Positions 35,566 to 43,365 of a DNA stretch of 64,000 bases are shown here, piece by piece. This DNA comes from Methyloversatilis sp. XJ19-49. Its GTDB lineage: Bacteria; Pseudomonadota; Gammaproteobacteria; Burkholderiales; Rhodocyclaceae. The notes under the pieces are model-generated. The model worked only from the letters and a program-made list of their open reading frames with translations. It did not search any database and was not told where the DNA came from. The stretch's first letter is position 1. Each line of letters begins with the position of its first letter. The DNA is taken from NCBI RefSeq assembly GCF_024580145.1, contig NZ_JANINI010000017.1, positions 1 through 64,000 of the forward strand, read 5' to 3'. Position numbers and translations under genes: made by a program.

Positions 35566-36762
35566 CTATGTGGATGCAGGCGGATGCAGCGACGCCCGGT
35601 ACAGGTCGGCGTGACGCCGGGCGCTGGCCGGCCAGCTGAAGCGCCGGCATACCTCGGGCAGTTCGTAGCGCAACACCTCGGCGCGGCGCGGGTCGCAGGC
35701 GCGGCGCATGGCGCGGGCGATCGACTGGGCGTCCTGCGGGTCGGCCCAGCTGACGTCGGTGTCGCCCAGATATTCGGTGAAGGGCGCAATCGACGACACG
35801 ACGACCGGCGTGCCGCTGGCCAGCGCCTCGAGCACCACCAGGCCGAAGCCCTCACAGGTCGATGCCATGACGAGCACGTCGGCGAGGCGGAACAGCGCCG
35901 GCATGTCGGCATCGGCCAGCGTGCCGGCGATGACCACGTCGCGCGCGTAGCCCGCGGTCAGGCCGCTGTCGCGCAGGTCGGCCTGGAAGGCGCGCGCATA
36001 GCCGTCGTGGTCGAGCAGGCTGGCGCCGCCGGCGATCACCAGTTGCGCGCCCGGCAGATCGGCCTTGAGCAGCGCGAAGGCTTCGAGCACGCGCCGCGTG
36101 TTCTTGCGCTCCTCGACGCCGCCGACGGCGAGAAACACCGGGCCGCGCCCGGCGGCTTCGGTGATGCCCAGCCGATGCGCGAGGATGAGGTCGCCGTCGC
36201 CCGGCTGTGCCGAGTAGCGTTCGGCGTCGACGCCGTTGTTCACGCGCTGCGCGTCGATGCCGAAATCGTCGGCCAGCCGGTCGCGCCACAGATCGCTGAC
36301 GCACAGCACGGTGCGTGCGCACTGCACGCCACGCGCCTGCCAGGCGGCGAGCCGGCTGTCGTCGAACTCGTCGAGGTGGTGCACGGTGCGCACGAAGCCG
36401 TCGATCAGACCCTGATCTTCCAGTGCGGCCAGCGCGTTGGCGCTGATGCTGTCCTGCGCATGCAGGATGTCGAACGGCCGGGTCGCCAGACGCGGCGCGA
36501 GGTGGGCGACATACGCGCCGATGCGTTCGCTGACTATGTCGACCACGCCGCCGGCGGTGCCGGCCACCGGCACCGGTTCGAAGCTGCACGCCGGCGCGCG
36601 GAACAGGCGCTGCCCGGGTGCGGCCGGTGCGAACATCGTCACGTCGTGGCCGTCGCGCTGCAGCGCCTGCGCCAGCTCAAGCGTGTGCACCACGCCGCCT
36701 CGCGGATTGACCGAATGGGTCAGCAGCCCGATTTTCAGCCCCGCTTGCAGTGCATCAGCCAT
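35566..36762 (-). CDS. GT4-family glycosyltransferase (MSMEG_0565 type)
   Basis: The 398-residue GT-B enzyme begins MADALQAGLKIGLLTHSVNP, with the acceptor-domain GGVVHTLELAQALQRDGHDV and the donor-domain GGVEERKNTRRVLEAF and SSxxEGFGLVVLEALASGTP-type motif, here ASTCEGFGLVVLEALASG. It would transfer a nucleotide sugar to a cluster product. Its start overlaps the nitF stop by 8 bp. It is one of the genes that differ between Nit1C clusters. Confidence 0.88.
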   Translation of the reverse strand: MADALQAGLKIGLLTHSVNPRGGVVHTLELAQALQRDGHDVTMFAPAAPGQRLFRAPACSFEPVPVAGTAGGVVDIVSERIGAYVAHLAPRLATRPFDILHAQDSISANALAALEDQGLIDGFVRTVHHLDEFDDSRLAAWQARGVQCARTVLCVSDLWRDRLADDFGIDAQRVNNGVDAERYSAQPGDGDLILAHRLGITEAAGRGPVFLAVGGVEERKNTRRVLEAFALLKADLPGAQLVIAGGASLLDHDGYARAFQADLRDSGLTAGYARDVVIAGTLADADMPALFRLADVLVMASTCEGFGLVVLEALASGTPVVVSSIAPFTEYLGDTDVSWADPQDAQSIARAMRRACDPRRAEVLRYELPEVCRRFSWPASARRHADLYRASLHPPAST

Positions 36763-37768
36763 GCGCCGCCTCCACATCCGCATGTGCAGTCGTCGCCGCA
36801 AGAATGAAGGGCTGTTCAGCGACATTCCACAGCAGCGCGCGGTCGTGCTGCCGGATCAGCCACACCTCGGGCGATGCGGTGAGGTGGCCGATGCGCGCCG
36901 CGGCAATGTCGCGTTCGCCGAAGCGCGCGATGACGCGGTCGGCGTGGGCCGGGCGCACCGACAGCAGATAGCCGAAGCTGGGAAAGGACAGCAGCCAGCG
37001 CAGCAGCGGCACGCCGTCTGGGCGCGGCACCGCGTCAAGATCAATCGCCGCACCGACCTTCGAGCACTCGAGCAGCATCAGCGCAGTGCCGATCAGGCCG
37101 GCCATGCTGACGTCCTTGCCGGCGTCGCACAGGCCGGCTTCGGCCAGTTGCGGCAGCAATTCGATGTCGCCACGCAGGCGCTCGGCCGGTGCGCGGGTCG
37201 AGGCATTCCAGTACGGATAGGGTTCTTCGTACGCGCCGCGCAGGTCGACCGCCAGGATCAGGTCGTCGCCCGGCTGCGCATTGAAACTTGTGATCAGCCT
37301 TTTCGCGCGCCCGAGGATGGCGACCGCCAGCTGGCCGTGCGCCGCGCGGTGATTGCTGTGGCCGCCGACGATGGGCACACCGTAGCGCGCCGACGCCGCG
37401 GCCATGCCTTCGAGCACCGGCGACGAGGCGTCGGCGCCGTCGCTCCACAGCGCGTCGACCACCGCGATCGGCCGCCCGCCCATGGCGCAGATGTCGCTCA
37501 CATTAACCATGACGCCGCAGTAGCCGGCGAACCAGGGCATCCGTGACACGAACTGTTCGACCAGCCCTTCGATGGCGAACAGCAGCCAGCCCTCGCCCGA
37601 CGGGTCGGCGATGGCGGCACAGTCGTCGCCGATGGCCACGGCCTGAGCCATGTCCTGCATGCCACCGGGCAGTGCGCGGCCGAGAGCGTCCATCACGTCG
37701 CCGATGTCGCGCTTGTGCGCGAAGCCGGGGCTGCCGCGCAGCGCGTCGACGAGGGCGTGCAGATTCAC
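36755..37768 (-). CDS. nitF: AIR-synthase-like protein NitF (sll0787 family)
   Basis: The 337-residue protein resembles PurM/SelD-type ATP-using enzymes: VAIGDDCAAI, VMVNVSDICAMGGRPIAVVD and GGHSNHRAAHGQLAVAI. PurM-type enzymes activate a carbonyl with ATP, so NitF could activate an amide or related group. Translation starts at GTG 37768, overlapping the nitE stop (GTGA). Length matches the family. Confidence 0.85.
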   Translation of the reverse strand: MNLHALVDALRGSPGFAHKRDIGDVMDALGRALPGGMQDMAQAVAIGDDCAAIADPSGEGWLLFAIEGLVEQFVSRMPWFAGYCGVMVNVSDICAMGGRPIAVVDALWSDGADASSPVLEGMAAASARYGVPIVGGHSNHRAAHGQLAVAILGRAKRLITSFNAQPGDDLILAVDLRGAYEEPYPYWNASTRAPAERLRGDIELLPQLAEAGLCDAGKDVSMAGLIGTALMLLECSKVGAAIDLDAVPRPDGVPLLRWLLSFPSFGYLLSVRPAHADRVIARFGERDIAAARIGHLTASPEVWLIRQHDRALLWNVAEQPFILAATTAHADVEAAHG

Positions 37769-38355
37769 GCGGCGACTCCGCTGCGCGCCGCCGTCGAGCG
37801 CGTGACGAAGCCGCTGAACACGTCGAAACACGGCGGGTAGTGATCGAGTTCGGCCTGCATCAGCCAGTGCGCGCGGCCGTGCAGGGTTTCCGGCTGCAGC
37901 GGCTTCCAGTGCAGGCGGCGGAACAGCGGCAGGTTCTGCGCCTGCACGTGGGCGAGGAAGGTGTGGCAGCCGCGCGCATGCGCGCTGGTCACCGCGAGCC
38001 GGATCAGCGTCGCGCCCAGCTTGCCGTGGCTGCGGAATGCCGGCGCCACCGCGAGGCGCGAGCCCCACCACAGGCCGGGTTCGCCGCAGCGCCGGTCCTC
38101 GTGGATGCGCACCGTGCCGACCACCTGATCCGGCATGCCGCCGACCTGGGTCACCGCGACGATGAGCTGGGCGTACGCATCGATGGCGTCGATGTCGTCG
38201 CTGTCGAACACGCCCTGTTCCTCGCAGAACACCGCGCGCCGCAGGCGATGTGCTTCGCCGCGCTCCCACGCGCTGTCCGCCCACTTGATGCGGAATTCGC
38301 AGGGCGCGAAGTGCGCCGGCAGTTCGCAGTACCCGACCGGTTCAGCGTGCCGCAT
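37765..38355 (-). CDS. nitE: GNAT acetyltransferase NitE (MSMEG_0567 type)
   Basis: The 196-residue protein has the GNAT acetyl-CoA core (RLAVAPAFRSHGKLGATLIR, where the pyrophosphate loop is SHGKLG) after an N-terminal segment ahead of FCEEQGVFDSDDID. An N-acyltransferase is typical here in Nit1C clusters. Start 38355 is 13 bp inside nitD. Substrate is unknown. Confidence 0.85.
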   Translation of the reverse strand: MRHAEPVGYCELPAHFAPCEFRIKWADSAWERGEAHRLRRAVFCEEQGVFDSDDIDAIDAYAQLIVAVTQVGGMPDQVVGTVRIHEDRRCGEPGLWWGSRLAVAPAFRSHGKLGATLIRLAVTSAHARGCHTFLAHVQAQNLPLFRRLHWKPLQPETLHGRAHWLMQAELDHYPPCFDVFSGFVTRSTAARSGVAA

Positions 38356-39529
38356 GGTGAGTGTCCGGTTGGTGAGCGTCCTGCTTCTCGTACGACGACA
38401 AAGAGGAGCAGGCGCCGCACTTGCCGCAGCCGGCCTTGATGTCGGTGGAGCGCAGGCCGGCATCGGACAGCATCGCGCCCAGCGGTTCGAGAATGGACCG
38501 CATGAAGGCCGGGCTGGGCGCCGGGTGATCTTCCAGCGGCGTGCCGCTGATCGGCACGAAGGGCACGACGAAGGGATACACGCCCAGGCCGATCAGTTTC
38601 GCGCTGATGTCGAGGATGGCGTCCGTCGTGTCGCCCAGCCCGGCCAGGATGTAGGTGCTCACCTGGCCGCGGCCGAATACGGCGACCGCAGCTTCGAACG
38701 CCTCCATGTAGCGCTCCATGGACACGGCCGCCTTGCCCGGCATGATCTGTTCGCGCAGCGCCGGCGTGACCACTTCCAGGTGCATGCCCAGACTGTCGAT
38801 GCCGGCCGCCTTCATGCGGGCGAACCAGCGGTCATCGTCCGGCGGCTCGCACTGTGCCTGGATCGGCAGGTCGACCGCGGCGCGCACGGCAAAGGCGGAA
38901 TCGCACAGCACCTGCGCGCCGCGGTCCGGCGTGGCCGGCGTGCCGGTGGTCATGACCATGTGCTTCACGCCGTCGAGCAGCACCGCGGCGCGGGCGACTT
39001 CGGCCAGCTGTTCCGGGGTCTTGTGCGCAATGGTGCGACCGGCCGCCAGCGACTGGCCGATCGAGCAGAACTTGCACGACTTGCGCCGGCTTTCATACCG
39101 GATGCAGGTCTGCAGTACCGTGGTCGCCAGCACGTCGGCGCCGTGCAGCGTTGCGATGTGCGAGTAGGGCACGCCATCCAGTGTCTGCAGCGCGTAGAAG
39201 CGCGGCTGTTCAGGAAAGCGGATCTGCGCGATCGGAATGCTGCCGCGCCTCAACTGCACGCGGCCGTCGGCGTCCGGCGCTTCTGCGATGAACGGCGAGT
39301 TGAAGGCGGAGCCCGTATGCACCGGCACCATGATGGTCGTGCCGTCCACGGTCACCGCCTTGTGGTCCGACGGCCCGGCACCGCCGCGCCGGCTCGGTGC
39401 GCCGGCGCCCGGATCAGCCAGCCGCAAGCCGAACGACTGCAGTTCCGTCATCAGCGCCGTCGCCTGCTGACGGTCGGTCGAGTTGCGGTTCGATTCGCGG
39501 TTCGCTTCGAAAGTCGGTGGGGTGCTCAT
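38342..39529 (-). CDS. nitD: Radical SAM protein NitD (MSMEG_0568 family)
   Basis: The 395-residue protein has three clustered Cys at residues 142, 152 and 155 ([14 protein letters not shown]), a C-x9-C-x2-C pattern that departs from CxxxCxxC, then [20 protein letters not shown]. The tail adds a Cys-rich patch ([11 protein letters not shown]) that may hold a second cluster. It shares the rare spacing with other family members as I recall them. GGAGCACCTCC precedes ATG at 39529, which lies 116 bp inside nitC. Confidence 0.85.
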   Translation of the reverse strand: MSTPPTFEANRESNRNSTDRQQATALMTELQSFGLRLADPGAGAPSRRGGAGPSDHKAVTVDGTTIMVPVHTGSAFNSPFIAEAPDADGRVQLRRGSIPIAQIRFPEQPRFYALQTLDGVPYSHIATLHGADVLATTVLQTCIRYESRRKSCKFCSIGQSLAAGRTIAHKTPEQLAEVARAAVLLDGVKHMVMTTGTPATPDRGAQVLCDSAFAVRAAVDLPIQAQCEPPDDDRWFARMKAAGIDSLGMHLEVVTPALREQIMPGKAAVSMERYMEAFEAAVAVFGRGQVSTYILAGLGDTTDAILDISAKLIGLGVYPFVVPFVPISGTPLEDHPAPSPAFMRSILEPLGAMLSDAGLRSTDIKAGCGKCGACSSLSSYEKQDAHQPDTHHAAR

Positions 39530-40493
39530 CGGAGGTGCTCCGGACAGGTTCTGAAGTGGATGCCATCGACACGACCGGACGTGCCGGGCGGTCGTTGATG
39601 GCGAGGCTGAGCAGTTCGGGCCGCGCGTAGTGGCCGACCGAATCCATCATGCGTTTGCGCTTGGTGACCAGCGCCATGTCCAGATCGGCGATCACCATGC
39701 CTTCGCCTTCGGTCAGTGGCGGCGCCAGATGCACGCCTTCGGGCGACACGATGGCGGTGCAGCATCCGCCGCGCAGCGCCTTCTGCAGGCCGGCGTCGGG
39801 CGTGATGGACTGGATCTGCGCGTCGCTCAGCCAGCCGGTGGAATTGATGACGAAGCAGCCCGCTTCGAGCGCGTGATGGCGGATCGTCACTTCCATCTGG
39901 TCGGCGAATATCTGGCCGACCATCGAACCGGGAAACTGCGCGCAGTGGATTTCCTCGTGCTGCGTCATCAGCGCGTAGCGCGCCAGCGGGTTGTAGTGCT
40001 CCCAGCAGGCCAGCGCGCCGACGCGACCGATGGCGGTGTCGACCACCTTCAGGCCGCTCGCGTCACCCTGACCCCACACCATGCGTTCGTGATAGGTCGG
40101 CGTGATCTTGCGGCGCTTCAGCGCCAGCGTGCCGTCGGCGTCGAACACCAGCTGCGTGTTGTACAGGCTGCCGTGGTCGCGCTCGTTCACGCCGAGTACC
40201 ACCACGACGCCGCGCGCTCGCGCCCGTTCGGCGACCGCCTGCGTCACCGGCCCGGGCACCACCACCGCCCGTTCGTACAGCTTCAGGTGCGCCGCGCCCA
40301 TCAGCACCGGCGGCTGCACGAAGGAGAAGTACGGGTAGTAGGGCAGGAAGGTTTCCGGGAACACCGCCAGCCGCGCGCCGCGGTCCGCCGCCTCGTCGAT
40401 CGCCGCCAGCACGCGCGCCAGCGTGCCGTCGGCCGATTCGAGGTCGGGCGCGATCTGGATCGCGGCGGCGCGGACGATGCGGGCGGAAGACAT
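39414..40493 (-). CDS. nitC: Nitrilase NitC (sll0784 family)
   Basis: The 359-residue protein is a carbon-nitrogen hydrolase with catalytic Glu47 ([12 protein letters not shown]), Lys129 ([13 protein letters not shown]) and Cys163 ([11 protein letters not shown]), the nitrilase triad. Family members hydrolyse nitriles such as 3-cyanoalanine, giving ammonia. Its ATG overlaps the nitB stop (TGATG). The last 38 or so codons run over the start of nitD in another frame. Confidence 0.92.
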   Translation of the reverse strand: MSSARIVRAAAIQIAPDLESADGTLARVLAAIDEAADRGARLAVFPETFLPYYPYFSFVQPPVLMGAAHLKLYERAVVVPGPVTQAVAERARARGVVVVLGVNERDHGSLYNTQLVFDADGTLALKRRKITPTYHERMVWGQGDASGLKVVDTAIGRVGALACWEHYNPLARYALMTQHEEIHCAQFPGSMVGQIFADQMEVTIRHHALEAGCFVINSTGWLSDAQIQSITPDAGLQKALRGGCCTAIVSPEGVHLAPPLTEGEGMVIADLDMALVTKRKRMMDSVGHYARPELLSLAINDRPARPVVSMASTSEPVRSTSDEHPTDFRSEPRIEPQLDRPSAGDGADDGTAVVRLAAG

Positions 40494-40975
40494 CACAATG
40501 TCCAGGTGTCGAGGATGAAGGCGTTGTCCTTCCGGTGCAGCAGGATGATGTCGAGCACGTCGAGCGGGTTGATCGGCGTGATGCCTTCGATCAGCGACCC
40601 TTCACCATGGCCGTATAGCGCCTGCAGCGCGAAGCGGCACGCATAGACCTTGCCGCCTTCGGCGATGAACTTGGTGATCTGGTTGTTGAAGTTCTGGTGG
40701 CCGGGGAAGGCTTCATCGCCCAGCGTCGGGAAGCCGCGCTTGACGCCCAGCGTGACGCCCGGACCGTACAGCAGGATCGACGTGTCGAAGCCCTTGCGCT
40801 TCAGGCGGGTGGCCTGCAGCAGATTGACGAAGCCGATCGAGCCTTCGAAGGCGACGGTGTGGAAGGTGACCAGCGCCTTCTCGCCCGGCTCGGCTTTTAC
40901 GTCCTCGAACACCTTCTCTTCGTAATCGACGAGGAATTCACCTTTCTGATTGGCGGGCTTGGTAACTTTCGGCAT
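40493..40975 (-). CDS. nitB: NitB (MSMEG_0572/Sll0783 nitrogen-starvation protein)
   Basis: The 160-residue protein matches the Sll0783 family with [20 protein letters not shown] and [20 protein letters not shown], a DsrE-like fold. Its role is unknown, but it always leads the cluster. AGGAGAGTTCTC precedes the ATG, and a near-perfect sigma-54 promoter lies about 62 bp upstream. It is the first gene of the operon. Confidence 0.85.
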   Translation of the reverse strand: MPKVTKPANQKGEFLVDYEEKVFEDVKAEPGEKALVTFHTVAFEGSIGFVNLLQATRLKRKGFDTSILLYGPGVTLGVKRGFPTLGDEAFPGHQNFNNQITKFIAEGGKVYACRFALQALYGHGEGSLIEGITPINPLDVLDIILLHRKDNAFILDTWTL

Positions 40976-41036
40976 GAGAACTCTCCTGTGGGGTGGTCGA
41001 CCGGGTCAGTGCGCTCTGACGGCGCTCCCTGTCCTT

Positions 41037-41052
41037 TGCACGCTGCGTGCCA
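41037..41052 (-). promoter_or_regulatory. Sigma-54 promoter of the Nit1C cluster
   Basis: On the minus strand: TGGCAC-N5-GTGCA, perfect in the -24 element and 4 of 5 in the -12 element, with GG-N10-GC spacing. Transcription would start near 41026, giving a leader of about 51 bases before nitB. Known Nit1C clusters use a sigma-54-dependent activator (NitA), which fits. Confidence 0.78.
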
Positions 41053-41164
41053 TGCCGGCATCACCGTCTGCGATCAACATGCGATCAATGAACACACGCG
41101 CCCGTCGTGGCCGTTGACAGATTTTCACGGTCGCTGAAATGTCCTTTCCGGATCGGGGCTTAGG

Positions 41165-41180
41165 GGTGCCTTTACGCACC
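41165..41180. promoter_or_regulatory. Candidate upstream activator site
   Basis: GGTGC-N6-GCACC is a perfect inverted repeat about 140 bp upstream of the predicted sigma-54 start, the usual distance for an enhancer-binding protein. The binding factor is not in the window. Confidence 0.45.
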
Positions 41181-41221
41181 GCGATGGAGCATCCGCCATG
41201 CAATCAATGCACCCGATCATT

Positions 41222-41241
41222 CATCCGGATCGCACCGGATG
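41222..41241. repeat. Inverted repeat upstream of the MgtC/DUF4010 gene
   Basis: CATCCGG-N6-CCGGATG is a perfect 7-bp dyad 35 bp before the next ATG. It could be an operator for that gene or a short hairpin in its leader. A 300-bp non-coding interval (40976-41276) holds this site, the activator candidate and the sigma-54 promoter. Confidence 0.45.
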
Positions 41242-41276
41242 AGCGTCGGTGCCGCCTACCCGCGTATCGTTGAGGC

Positions 41277-42527
41277 ATGTCCGAATCCGTTGATCCCAGA
41301 CTGATCGGCCTTGCCGCCGCGCTCGGCATCGGCCTGCTGATCGGCATGGAGCGCGAGCGACGCAAGGGCGAAGGCCCGGCGCGTGCTGCAGCCGGTCTGC
41401 GCACCTTCACACTGGCCGCATTGCTCGGCGCGCTGGCCATGCTGCTCGGCGGCGGCCTGACCCTGGCGGTGCTGGCGGCCGGGGTCGGGCTGCTGGCCGT
41501 GGTGTCGTACCGCAAGTCAGCCGACGTCGATCCCGGCCTGACGACGGAAATCGCGCTGCTGCTGACGTTTACGCTCGGTGCGCTGGCGCAGGTCGATGCG
41601 CCGCTGGCGACCGGCATCGGCGTGCTGGTGGCCATCATGCTGGCCGCGCGCAGCCACCTGCACCGCTTCGTCGTGCGTGTCATGTCGGAGCAGGAACTGC
41701 ACGACGCCCTGCTGCTGGCTGCCGCGGCGCTGGTCATCCTGCCGCTGACGCCCGATCGCACGGTTGATCCGTTCGATGCGATCAATCCGCGCACCTTGTG
41801 GACGCTGGCCGTGCTGATGATGGCCATCAACGCCTGCGGCCACATCGCACTGCGCGCCGCCGGACCGGCGCTCGGCCTGTCTTTCGCCGGCTTCGCATCG
41901 GGCTTCGTGTCGAGCACCGCCACCATCGCGGCGATGGGCGCACAGGCCGTGCGCACCCCCGCGTTGCGCGCCGGCGCCGTGTCGGGGGCCGTGCTGTCGT
42001 CGCTGGCGACCGTGCTGCAACTGGTGCTGCTGCTCGCCGTGACCAGTACCGCCGTACTGCGCGAAATGGCGCTGCCGCTGCTGGCGGCCGGCGTTGCTGC
42101 ACTGGCGTACGGTCTGCTGGTCGCGTGGCGCAGTGTGCATGCCATGGAGGGCGAGACCGTGCCGCCCGGCCGCGCCTTCAATCCGCGCATTGCCGTGCTG
42201 TTCGCCGTCACGATGGGCGGCATGCTGCTGCTGACTTCACTGCTGCGTGAATACTTCGGCAATGCCGGCCTGAACCTGGCCGTGGGCCTGGCCGGTTTCG
42301 CCGACGCACATTCGTCTGCGGCAGCGGTCGCCGCCCTCCATGCCTCGGGCAAGATCGAGGCGACTCAGGCGGTGCTACCCATCCTGATCGGTTTCACCAC
42401 CAATGCGATCAGCAAGACCGTCGTCGCCGCCACAGCCGGCGACCGGGCGTTCGCCGGTCAGGTTGTGCCCGGTGTGCTGCTGTCGGTGGGCGCAGCGTGG
42501 ACGGTCTGGCTGCTGCGCGGAGGCTGA
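41277..42527 (+). CDS. MgtC/SapB-DUF4010 membrane protein
   Basis: The 416-residue protein has an MgtC-like N-terminus (LGIGLLIGMERERRKGEGPA with the RT-type AAAGLRTFTLAALLG) and then a DUF4010 region (SFAGFASGFVSSTATIAAMG; FADAHSSAAAVAALHASGKI), with ten or more membrane segments. Role unknown; members are linked to ion transport or membrane stress. It is divergent from Nit1C and 89 bp ahead of a TetR gene with its own promoter. Confidence 0.82.
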   Translation: MSESVDPRLIGLAAALGIGLLIGMERERRKGEGPARAAAGLRTFTLAALLGALAMLLGGGLTLAVLAAGVGLLAVVSYRKSADVDPGLTTEIALLLTFTLGALAQVDAPLATGIGVLVAIMLAARSHLHRFVVRVMSEQELHDALLLAAAALVILPLTPDRTVDPFDAINPRTLWTLAVLMMAINACGHIALRAAGPALGLSFAGFASGFVSSTATIAAMGAQAVRTPALRAGAVSGAVLSSLATVLQLVLLLAVTSTAVLREMALPLLAAGVAALAYGLLVAWRSVHAMEGETVPPGRAFNPRIAVLFAVTMGGMLLLTSLLREYFGNAGLNLAVGLAGFADAHSSAAAVAALHASGKIEATQAVLPILIGFTTNAISKTVVAATAGDRAFAGQVVPGVLLSVGAAWTVWLLRGG

Positions 42528-42555
42528 TGTCCGCACGCATCGGTGGTCAACATGC

Positions 42556-42598
42556 TTGACAGCGGCGCTTTCCCGGCTAGAATTTAAACGAACGTTTG
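42556..42598 (+). promoter_or_regulatory. Strong promoter with PsrA-like operator upstream of tetR
   Basis: TTGACA (42556-42561), 16 bp, TAGAAT (42578-42583) is a good sigma-70 promoter. Immediately downstream AAAC-GAAC-GTTT-G (42586-42598) matches the AAAC-N2-4-GTTT palindrome bound by PsrA-type fatty-acid-responsive TetR repressors. The start site would lie inside the palindrome, so autorepression is likely. Confidence 0.68.
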
Positions 42599-42616
42599 AA
42601 TGAAGGCTGTGCAGGC

Positions 42617-43300
42617 ATGGATGTCCGTCGCACCTCGCTGACCGCGCATGAAACCCGCAACCGCATTCTCGATGCGGCGCAGGCCCTGTTCGTGGCGCAC
42701 GGTTTCGAGGCGACATCGATGCGCATGATCACCGGCGACGCCGGCGTCAATCTTGCGGCGGTGAACTACCACTTCGGTTCGAAGGACGTGCTGGTGCGCG
42801 AGGTGCTGAAGCGTCACCTGCAGCCGTTGAACGCACAGCGCATGCAGGCACTCGATGCGGCCGAGGCCGAAGCCGGCGATCAGCCGGTGAAGCCCCACCG
42901 CATCGTCGATGCGTTCTTCAGCAGTTCGCTCGATCTGGCGTCGGGCAGTGCTGCCGGGCGCGAATTCATGCAGCTGCTCGGCCGCACCTTCACCGAACCG
43001 TCACCGACGGTGCGCGAATATCTCGCCACCGAATACGCGCCGGTGATCGGCCGTTACCGTGACGCATTCTGTCGTGCGCTGCCGACAGTGCCGGTCGAGG
43101 AAATCCTGTGGCGCCTGCATTTCATGCTCGGCGCCATGTCGTACGCGGTGTCGGGCATCGATTCGCTGCAGGTGCTGACCGGCGTGCGCATCGATGAACC
43201 GGATGCCATGCAGCGCATGCGACCGCGCCTGATGAGCTTCCTGCTCGGTGGCCTGCGGGCGCCACTGCCGGCCGGACAGGGCACGGACAACACGACATAG
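42617..43300 (+). CDS. TetR-family regulator of fatty-acid degradation (PsrA-like)
   Basis: The 227-residue protein has a TetR DNA-binding N-terminus (ETRNRILDAAQALFVAHGFE, HTH ending AVNYHFGSKDVLVREV) and a larger C-terminal ligand domain. It precedes a full beta-oxidation cluster, and its own promoter carries a PsrA-like site, so a long-chain acyl-CoA ligand is likely. ATG 42617 chosen; upstream TTG at 42596 has no ribosome site. Confidence 0.82.
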   Translation: MDVRRTSLTAHETRNRILDAAQALFVAHGFEATSMRMITGDAGVNLAAVNYHFGSKDVLVREVLKRHLQPLNAQRMQALDAAEAEAGDQPVKPHRIVDAFFSSSLDLASGSAAGREFMQLLGRTFTEPSPTVREYLATEYAPVIGRYRDAFCRALPTVPVEEILWRLHFMLGAMSYAVSGIDSLQVLTGVRIDEPDAMQRMRPRLMSFLLGGLRAPLPAGQGTDNTT

Positions 43301-43365
43301 CGGAACAGGGTGCAGCGGTCGAACGACGGCCCGTGCACCGAAGCGAAGCACCGGAGGAGAAAAGC

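Noticed and set aside
41199-41214. Second sigma-54-like site on the minus strand upstream of nitB
   Set aside because: Its -24 element is poorer (GGGTGC) and it would give a 210-base leader; the site at 41037-41052 is closer to consensus and better placed.
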